DNA of 64,000 nucleotides from positions 62,001 to 126,000 of the forward strand of contig NZ_JAAXCU010000041.1 in assembly GCF_012911845.1 (NCBI RefSeq), read 5' to 3'. Every line of letters begins with the position of its first letter. The stretch's first letter is position 1. This stretch comes from Bacillus sp. RO2. GTDB taxonomy: Bacteria > Bacillota > Bacilli > Bacillales > Bacillaceae_I. Positions 59,341 to 64,000 of the stretch are shown piece after piece. Made by a program: the position numbers and the translations under genes. The notes below the pieces were generated by a model that was not told the DNA's origin, ran no database searches, and was given only the letters and a program-made list of their open reading frames with translations.

Positions 59341-60714
59341 CTATACCTTATTTAAAATACTTTCAATTTGCTTATCCATATTGTTGATAGAATCCATGTC
59401 CTGTCCTATAATTATCCCGTATAACCTACCTTTAAAAGGTGTACCATTTTCGGTGAACCCCGCGTTAACAGTCGCAAAATTATTTATTAATAATCCTTCT
59501 CTTTTCTTAATAGAAAATACTAAATTCCCTAATTTGTTTTTTATCTCTAAAAATGGCATTATATTCTTTTTCTTAATTTCATAATGTTTAGCTAATGCCA
59601 TCCTATCATTGCTAATCCACTCTTCTTGAATACGGTTTTGATAAGTAGACATATTAAGACGCGCATTAATCTCTAAATTTGGCCAGATTATATTATTTGT
59701 ATCTAAAATTGCATCTATTCCCACTATCCCAAAGTACCCAGATTTGTATAATTGTTTTCCAATAAGATTTCCTGTTGTATAGAGATACTCGTTTTGCTCT
59801 GCTGTTAATCGTGATGGTATTATATGGCCTCTATGTATTCCCTTTTCAACAATACTTTCTTTTGATCCTAGGAAGTTAACCCTACCATCCCTGTCGATTA
59901 ATAGTTGATAATTTATATCGCATTTCTTTTCTATCCATTTTTCTAATACATATGACATTGAACCATTATCAGACTTAGAATTATTTTCTAGTAATTTTAC
60001 TATTTTTTGAAACCGATCAACTGAATTAATTACTTGAATCCCCTTACCTGAAACGCCCATGGATTCTTTTAATACTAATTTCCCACCTCTAGAAAGCTCT
60101 TCTTCCAAAAGCATGAAGTTTGAATGCAATTCCTCGATAGATTCACATTCTCCACCGGGAATCTGTTTAATACCTAATTTTTCATTAAGCTTTCTACTAA
60201 ACACTTTACTATTGATTTTTTCAAATACCTCTGATTTTGGTGCTGCAAGAGGAATACCTGTAATAAAAGACAATTTCTCTTCTAGAGTCGAAACCCCAAG
60301 GGGCATTAGAAAAACATTTTTTTCACTCTTGCCTAACTTAATTAACTTTTCAATGGTTTCACTACAGCTTAAAATATCTTCTGTAATATTTTTAAAAGGG
60401 TCACTATTAGTTATATTCCAAACTCTAGGTATGTTCGTTTGCTCTTTAAGATACGTGTAATAATCAGAATCTAATGGTCTTTTAAGTATCACAACATCTT
60501 CTGATGATGCTAATAGAACTCCTAGTTCTTCCATTCTATTAACAACCTTTTTTGAGGAACCAATAGTTATGCTTGGCAATTTGATAGCATTAGAAAAACT
60601 CCAATGCTCCTCAACCTCAAAATTATTAATAAAGATGAAAGTAGCTTTTTCACTTCCAATCAACCCTCTTTTCAATGCTTGATTGAAATAAAGTTTATCT
60701 TGAAGAATATGCAC
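59341..60714 (-). CDS. ATP-grasp ligase, BtrJ-like
   Basis: 457 residues from a GTG (GGGGGAG 5 bases upstream). The N-terminal pre-ATP-grasp part includes FIFINNFEVEEHWSFSNAI. The ATP-grasp core covers about 195-370: KINSKVFSRKLNEKLGIKQI, phosphate loop KLVLKESMGVSGKGIQV, VLEKWIEKKCDINYQLLID and the metal-binding end WPNLEINARLNMSTYQ. It activates a carboxylate as acyl phosphate and joins it to an amine or thiol. In butirosin biosynthesis BtrJ loads Glu onto the ACP. Peptide ligation to the ribosomal peptide is the alternative. Confidence 0.82.
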   Translation of the reverse strand: MHILQDKLYFNQALKRGLIGSEKATFIFINNFEVEEHWSFSNAIKLPSITIGSSKKVVNRMEELGVLLASSEDVVILKRPLDSDYYTYLKEQTNIPRVWNITNSDPFKNITEDILSCSETIEKLIKLGKSEKNVFLMPLGVSTLEEKLSFITGIPLAAPKSEVFEKINSKVFSRKLNEKLGIKQIPGGECESIEELHSNFMLLEEELSRGGKLVLKESMGVSGKGIQVINSVDRFQKIVKLLENNSKSDNGSMSYVLEKWIEKKCDINYQLLIDRDGRVNFLGSKESIVEKGIHRGHIIPSRLTAEQNEYLYTTGNLIGKQLYKSGYFGIVGIDAILDTNNIIWPNLEINARLNMSTYQNRIQEEWISNDRMALAKHYEIKKKNIMPFLEIKNKLGNLVFSIKKREGLLINNFATVNAGFTENGTPFKGRLYGIIIGQDMDSINNMDKQIESILNKV

Positions 60715-60725
60715 TTTTTCTCCCC

Positions 60726-61661
60726 CTAATGTTGTATGAGCGTTACAGCAAATGTTGCACCAAGACCAACCGAAACCATTAAATAGTAGTCGTCTTTACT
60801 TAACATATTATCCCTTACTGCACTTTCGTAATTTATAAAGGGATCCGAACAAAAACAATGACCTAATCTAGATACATTTTCTAGATAAATTTTACTAATT
60901 GGATAATTTAATGCTTTAGAAACACTTTTCCAGGAAGAATAATTTACATTATGCGGAAGAATTAATGAAATATCTTCTATTTGCAAATCAGCTTCAGCAA
61001 CTGTATCTTCAATTAATTTCGCTAAGGTAGGCACATATATTTTCTCAAAATCTTTTTGATTTTCTTCAGAGATACTTAATCCGTCTGCATATTTACCTAA
61101 TATTTGAGTTTTGGTATTCAGCACTTTGTTATTTATGCTGTCTTTACTTAATAGTACTGCTGCAGATGCCTCACCCATAATAGTTGTATTATTTATTAGT
61201 TGAGCACTTGGGGTAAACACTTTTTCACCAGTAAGTATTAGAACCTTTTCTCTATTATTTTTGGTATTAGTAAGTAAACTTTCTGCAATATCTAAGGCAA
61301 CAAGACTAGAAGCGCAATTTTGTTGAGTAACGGAAAAACATATTGCATTTTTAAAAGGGAAAATCTTCTTTATATCCTGAAAGATATTTCTGGGGTATGG
61401 ATAGATGTTTTGTATGGTGTGGCAATAAATAACATATTTTATTTCTTCCTCTAATGTGTTTGTAGCTTCCAACATCTCTTTAATAGAAGGAAATAATAGG
61501 TTAAGTAAGTTTTTTTTGTTGTCCATTCTTATTTCTTTTAAACCATGGATTTTCTTAAATAGCTTCACTTGATATGCTTTAAGGTTTAAATATTCCTGCA
61601 ATTCATCAATACTAACAGCATTTTCAGGTATGTAAGTTGAAATATGCTCTATGCACACCAT
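60726..61661 (-). CDS. KASIII-family synthase with Cys-His pair
   Basis: 311 residues from the ATG at 61661 (GAGG 8 bases upstream). Cys116 in VTQQNCASSLVALDIA, His237 in LILPHNVN, and His268 in place of Asn in RLGHCFCSDPF. It is closely related to the 56029-56961 protein, with identical active-site replacements, so the two arose by duplication. It is the first enzyme gene after the 37-residue peptide gene and its hairpin. It may condense the starter acyl-ACP or transfer the acyl chain. Confidence 0.82.
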   Translation of the reverse strand: MVCIEHISTYIPENAVSIDELQEYLNLKAYQVKLFKKIHGLKEIRMDNKKNLLNLLFPSIKEMLEATNTLEEEIKYVIYCHTIQNIYPYPRNIFQDIKKIFPFKNAICFSVTQQNCASSLVALDIAESLLTNTKNNREKVLILTGEKVFTPSAQLINNTTIMGEASAAVLLSKDSINNKVLNTKTQILGKYADGLSISEENQKDFEKIYVPTLAKLIEDTVAEADLQIEDISLILPHNVNYSSWKSVSKALNYPISKIYLENVSRLGHCFCSDPFINYESAVRDNMLSKDDYYLMVSVGLGATFAVTLIQH

Positions 61662-61693
61662 ATTTATCATCCTCTTGTAATTTGAATAAAAGA

Positions 61694-61719
61694 AACTTCA
61701 TATTAAGTAATATGAAGTT
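61694..61719 (-). terminator. Attenuator-type hairpin after the precursor gene
   Basis: Perfect 12-bp arms AACTTCATATTA / TAATATGAAGTT (inner bases form the loop), followed on the minus strand by TTTCTTTTATTC. It lies 16 bases after the peptide stop. A weak terminator here would leave the peptide transcript in excess over the enzymes, as is common for RiPP precursors. Confidence 0.65.
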
Positions 61720-61734
61720 CCTAAAATAATCTAA

Positions 61735-61848
61735 TTAGCAACGAATAGTAATATTGCTACAACGAATTGTTGCGTTAACACATCGAACCACTAAATCCCC
61801 ACGATTCTTTAATTCTTCTGTTTTAATTGGAGTTGCTTTGATATTCAT
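61735..61848 (-). CDS. 37-residue candidate RiPP precursor with 7-residue RC repeats
   Basis: The ATG at 61848 is preceded by GGAGGTG at 6 bases, one of the best ribosome-binding sites in the region. The first 20 residues are polar (MNIKATPIKTEELKNRGDLV), leader-like. The last 17, VRCVNATIRCSNITIRC, are a 7-residue repeat (V/I)-R-C-(V/S)-N-(A/I)-T occurring twice and ending in a third I-R-C; Arg at 22, 29, 36 and Cys at 23, 30, 37. The gene overlaps the PPTase 3' end by 26 bases and is followed by a hairpin. With peptidases, an arginase-fold enzyme and an exporter in the operon, a modified peptide product is likely. No known family recognised. Confidence 0.75.
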   Translation of the reverse strand: MNIKATPIKTEELKNRGDLVVRCVNATIRCSNITIRC

Positions 61849-62224
61849 TTCTCTCACCTCCTTTCAAGTTAAAGGCCAATACATTGGCTATAGTAAAACT
61901 ACAAAAATTTGTCACTGTAATACTCAGAGAAATATTTAAACCGAGCTTGCTGGTATCAATAGTTACTTGTCCATTCATATTATCTATTTCTATTTTCAAA
62001 AACGAAAAATCTTTCCCCATATAACTTCCAAATGCTTTATATGCTGCTTCCTTTATTGTTAAACTAGAAGCTAGTAAATTTATTTGATCATTATAACTAA
62101 GAGAATTAAATTCAATTTGTTGCTTCTTATTTAATAATAATTTCTGCAAGCTTGATTCGTTTCTTTTTAGCATTCTTTCAATTTGTTTATGTTCAACAAT
62201 ATCTATACCAGTTCCTACTAACAA
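61823..62224 (-). CDS. AcpS-type 4'-phosphopantetheinyl transferase
   Basis: 133 residues from a TTG with AGGTGGGGGG upstream. AcpS motifs: VGTGIDIVEHKQIERML (metal-binding GIDIVE) and SLTIKEAAYKAFGSYMG (KEAxxKA). The late VTNFCSFTIANVLAF corresponds to the third block. It transfers phosphopantetheine to the operon's ACP. The host's own AcpS should exist elsewhere, so this is pathway-dedicated. It is the first gene of the operon. Confidence 0.88.
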   Translation of the reverse strand: MLVGTGIDIVEHKQIERMLKRNESSLQKLLLNKKQQIEFNSLSYNDQINLLASSLTIKEAAYKAFGSYMGKDFSFLKIEIDNMNGQVTIDTSKLGLNISLSITVTNFCSFTIANVLAFNLKGGERNEYQSNSN

Positions 62225-62460
62225 ATCCCCCCACCTTTAAGTAGTACTTTTTAATTATGAATTGTTTTTTCAAGTTCATTTTGATGTGTTTTATATGTTG
62301 ACTTAATCATATCCCAGAAAGAAAAATTATTGTATTGGGAAAATTTTAAAAATAGAGAGGAAATAAATCTGTAAGTTATCATTTTTTACCTTTTTTGTTG
62401 TAAAATAGTTAAAGAATACTAGAATAACATCACTATATGAATAATATGGAGGTTTGAATT
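62225..62460. promoter_or_regulatory. Divergent promoter region of the operon and its regulator
   Basis: A 236-base AT-rich region between the PPTase (minus) and the HTH-TPR regulator (plus). It must contain both promoters and probably the regulator's binding sites. A plausible plus-strand -35 is TTGTTG at 62395 with TAGAAT at 62420 (19-base spacer, weak). A loose inverted pair TCCCA/TGGGA lies at about 62314-62344. No clear PlcR-type box was found. Confidence 0.45.
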
Positions 62461-63693
62461 TTGAGGTTGGGTTCGCTTCTAAAATACTACCGGACAAAAT
62501 TAAAAATGACTCAAAGTGATCTATGCGACGGGATATGTTCTATTCCTCATTTAAGTAAAATTGAAAACAATGAAAAAGAAGCTAATATTGATACAATAAA
62601 TTTATTATTAAATAAATTAAATATAAATATTGTTGATGTAAAAAAAAGTGAAGAAACTATTAAATCTTTACTAGATGAATTAATAGAAAATATTATTTAT
62701 CTTCAGGAAGAAAAAATAGACATTACATTCAAGGAATTGAATCCCTATTCGGAATTTGTTGGATTTTCCTCTTATATCTTTATATACGAATTATACAAAC
62801 TAAGATATTACTTGTTTCAGAAAGAAATGGATAAAGCTTACGAGCAAATTAAATGGTTAAATAAACAAAAGAAAAATTTTTCCCAACATGAAGAGCATTT
62901 ATTTTTATATTTCCATGGTGTATACTTCATTCTGAAAGGTAGTTATAAAGAAGCAGATACTATTTTACTAGATTTATTAAATAACAATGTTGATATGGGT
63001 ATTCATAACGGGGAATTCTTCTATCATTTGGCATTGGTAAAAGGTAATTTAGAAGAATCAGGATATGCTATTCTATACGGTAAAAAGGCATTGCAATTTT
63101 TCACAGATACTCATAATTTTAAAAGGATTTTACATGTATTAATGACTCTGGGGATTAGCTATACTCAATCTAGCCTCTACGATGAAGCCTTTGATTGCTT
63201 TACGCATTTAAAGAGAAATACAGAAATATTAAAAGACACTACTCTTTTACCTTTAGTTTTTCATAATCTAGGTTTACTCATGAGAAAAAAAGGGGATTTC
63301 AGTCTAGCTATCGAGTACTATCAAAGAGGATTAGAACACTCTGAAGAAAACTTACATTATTCTATGGTTGGAAACTATGCTATAGGGGAACTTTTATTTT
63401 CTCAAAATTCTCTACAAGCTGTAGAGAGATTCACTAAAGTTAATAATCTTGCAAGAAAATTAAACAACAAGAAATACCAAATTTTATCTACATACTTTCT
63501 TCTCGATTTAGTTAAAGGTCGTAAACTCTCAATAAAATACCTAGAAAAACGGGCTTTGCCTTTTCTAGAAAAAAGTAAAGAAAATAGAGAGACCTTTCAT
63601 AATTTTTGTAACATTCTAGGTTCTTACTATGAAGAAGATAATAATTATGAGAGAGCCATATATTATTTTAATAAGAAAAGGAGTTTATTATGA
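62461..63693 (+). CDS. RRNPP-type HTH-TPR quorum-sensing regulator
   Basis: 410 residues from a TTG (GGAGG 9 bases upstream). An N-terminal XRE-type helix-turn-helix (residues 1-60: LGSLLKYYRTKLKMTQSDLC, SIPHLSKIENNEKEANIDTI) is followed by about 330 residues of TPR-like helix pairs (YFHGVYFILKGSYKEADTIL, LVFHNLGLLMRKKGDFSLAIE, YYQRGLEHSEENLHYS). This is the PlcR/NprR/Rgg (RRNPP) plan, in which a short imported peptide binds the TPR groove. Its stop codon overlaps the start of a 48-residue secreted peptide gene. It is divergent from the biosynthetic operon, its likely target. Confidence 0.85.
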   Translation: MRLGSLLKYYRTKLKMTQSDLCDGICSIPHLSKIENNEKEANIDTINLLLNKLNINIVDVKKSEETIKSLLDELIENIIYLQEEKIDITFKELNPYSEFVGFSSYIFIYELYKLRYYLFQKEMDKAYEQIKWLNKQKKNFSQHEEHLFLYFHGVYFILKGSYKEADTILLDLLNNNVDMGIHNGEFFYHLALVKGNLEESGYAILYGKKALQFFTDTHNFKRILHVLMTLGISYTQSSLYDEAFDCFTHLKRNTEILKDTTLLPLVFHNLGLLMRKKGDFSLAIEYYQRGLEHSEENLHYSMVGNYAIGELLFSQNSLQAVERFTKVNNLARKLNNKKYQILSTYFLLDLVKGRKLSIKYLEKRALPFLEKSKENRETFHNFCNILGSYYEEDNNYERAIYYFNKKRSLL

Positions 63694-63836
63694 AAAAAAT
63701 TATTCTAGTTTTAATTCTCGCCCTTCCACTACTCTCTGTAACATTGGACCAAACTCAACTTAATGTTAAGCACAAAGAAATTATTGTATCATATGATCAC
63801 CCCATTTTCCCTCCAGTTGGTACTATAAAGCTTTAA
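63690..63836 (+). CDS. 48-residue signalling-peptide precursor (PapR/NprX type)
   Basis: The ATG overlaps the regulator's TGA stop (ATGA). Residues 2-20 are a signal sequence (KKIILVLILALPLLSVTLD). A polar middle (QTQLNVKHKEIIVS) is followed by the C-terminal tail YDHPIFPPVGTIKL, from which the mature signal is probably cut. The length equals PapR (48 residues), and the order regulator-then-peptide is that of plcR-papR and nprR-nprX. After export and processing, the peptide would be re-imported by an oligopeptide permease and bind the TPR regulator. A strong terminator follows. Confidence 0.82.
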   Translation: MKKIILVLILALPLLSVTLDQTQLNVKHKEIIVSYDHPIFPPVGTIKL

Positions 63837-63857
63837 AACTATATTTTATAGGAATTT

Positions 63858-63899
63858 AAAAAGCCACTTGGAAGTAATTTATATTCCAAGTGGCTTTTT
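63858..63899. terminator. Strong bidirectional terminator after the signalling-peptide gene
   Basis: Perfect 16-bp arms AAAAAGCCACTTGGAA / TTCCAAGTGGCTTTTT with a 10-base loop. A and T runs on both sides suggest it serves genes converging from both strands. Confidence 0.9.
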
Positions 63900-63952
63900 G
63901 TAATTATAGTTAAAATATGTCTAAATAAGCAGCAGAAAAAACTATTTCTATA

Positions 63953-64000
63953 TTAAAATTCAGAATAGTTCCATGCAGCAAACCCAACTGATTTTGGAAT
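63953..64000 (-). CDS. Possible 3' end of a minus-strand gene at the window edge
   Basis: An open frame enters from the right edge and ends at TAA (63955-63953), giving IPKSVGFAAWNYSEF. The bidirectional terminator just beyond fits a converging gene. Only 15 residues are visible; the tail rich in small and aromatic residues could belong to a peptide, but nothing more can be said. Confidence 0.3.
   Translation of the reverse strand: MPKSVGFAAWNYSEF

Noticed and set aside
59341-60714. Graspetide (microviridin-type) ligase
   Set aside because: The ATP-grasp protein sits with a decarboxylase and an ACP, and the peptide core has no Asp or Glu to form ester or amide rings, so a BtrJ-like role fits better.
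62225-62460. PlcR-box-like operator between operon and regulator
   Set aside because: I looked for TATGnAnnnnTnCATA-type sites and found only loose matches that do not justify a call.

Overview
The window is a chromosomal piece from a low-GC, probably endospore-forming Bacillaceae species. The signs are strong GGAGG ribosome-binding sites, frequent TTG/GTG starts, PadR/HAAS and ECF/anti-sigma modules, an LXG-type T7SS locus, an RsbR-type STAS protein and Bacillus-style intergenic palindromes. Genus-level placement (Sutcliffiella/Bacillus-like) is only an impression. No RNA genes or CRISPR arrays were found.

Layout. 0-8.3 kb: RsbR-like STAS protein, PadR-HAAS pair, AI-2E-type permease, SDR/TetR pair, ABC exporter, then a gene-free stretch of 52-bp and 21-bp tandem repeats. 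8.3-13.5 kb: SelO, acyl-CoA thioesterase, GAF-PAS histidine kinase, two small membrane proteins. 13.5-21.3 kb: three ECF sigma modules (two sigma/anti-sigma pairs, and one sigma with a PadR-like protein and an FtsW-like protein carrying a HAAS-type prefix), a VOC protein, BioY under a BirA-type operator, and a second PadR-HAAS pair. 21.3-22.9 kb: an IS3-family element inserted in a dispersed Bacillus palindrome. 22.9-31.2 kb: heptad-repeat secreted protein plus MMPL transporter, TetR, a frameshifted VOC gene, MerR with a CPBP protease, and an MFS transporter. 31.4-35.8 kb: an LXG toxin gene with a glycine-zipper C-terminus, followed by five tandem paralogous small membrane proteins (likely immunity) and an accessory gene. 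36-46.3 kb: housekeeping and stress genes (GNATs, VOCs, Lrp, Ltp-like protein, alkaline phosphatase, secreted endonuclease I) separated by copies of a GGGGACAGGCAC palindrome.

46.4-64 kb is the most interesting part: an AT-rich, tightly coupled minus-strand operon reading from a phosphopantetheinyl transferase through a 37-residue peptide gene (C-terminal 7-residue repeat of the type V/I-R-C-x-N-x-T), a KASIII, an ATP-grasp ligase, a PLP decarboxylase, an ACP, three more KASIII-fold proteins, two acyl-CoA-dehydrogenase-like proteins, a MATE exporter, an arginase-fold enzyme, an acyltransferase-M16 fusion, an active M16 peptidase and a membrane protein. Divergent from it is an RRNPP-type HTH-TPR regulator whose stop overlaps a 48-residue secreted peptide gene, so the operon is probably quorum controlled.

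My reading (inference): the operon makes a fatty- or aminoacylated ribosomal peptide. ATP-grasp, decarboxylase and ACP resemble BtrJ/BtrK/BtrI of butirosin biosynthesis and could supply an omega-amino acyl-ACP starter; the KASIII proteins and dehydrogenases extend or modify it; the arginase-fold enzyme may convert the repeated Arg residues to ornithine; the M16 pair removes the leader and the fused LPLAT-like domain could attach the acyl chain; MATE exports. I know of no described system with this combination.
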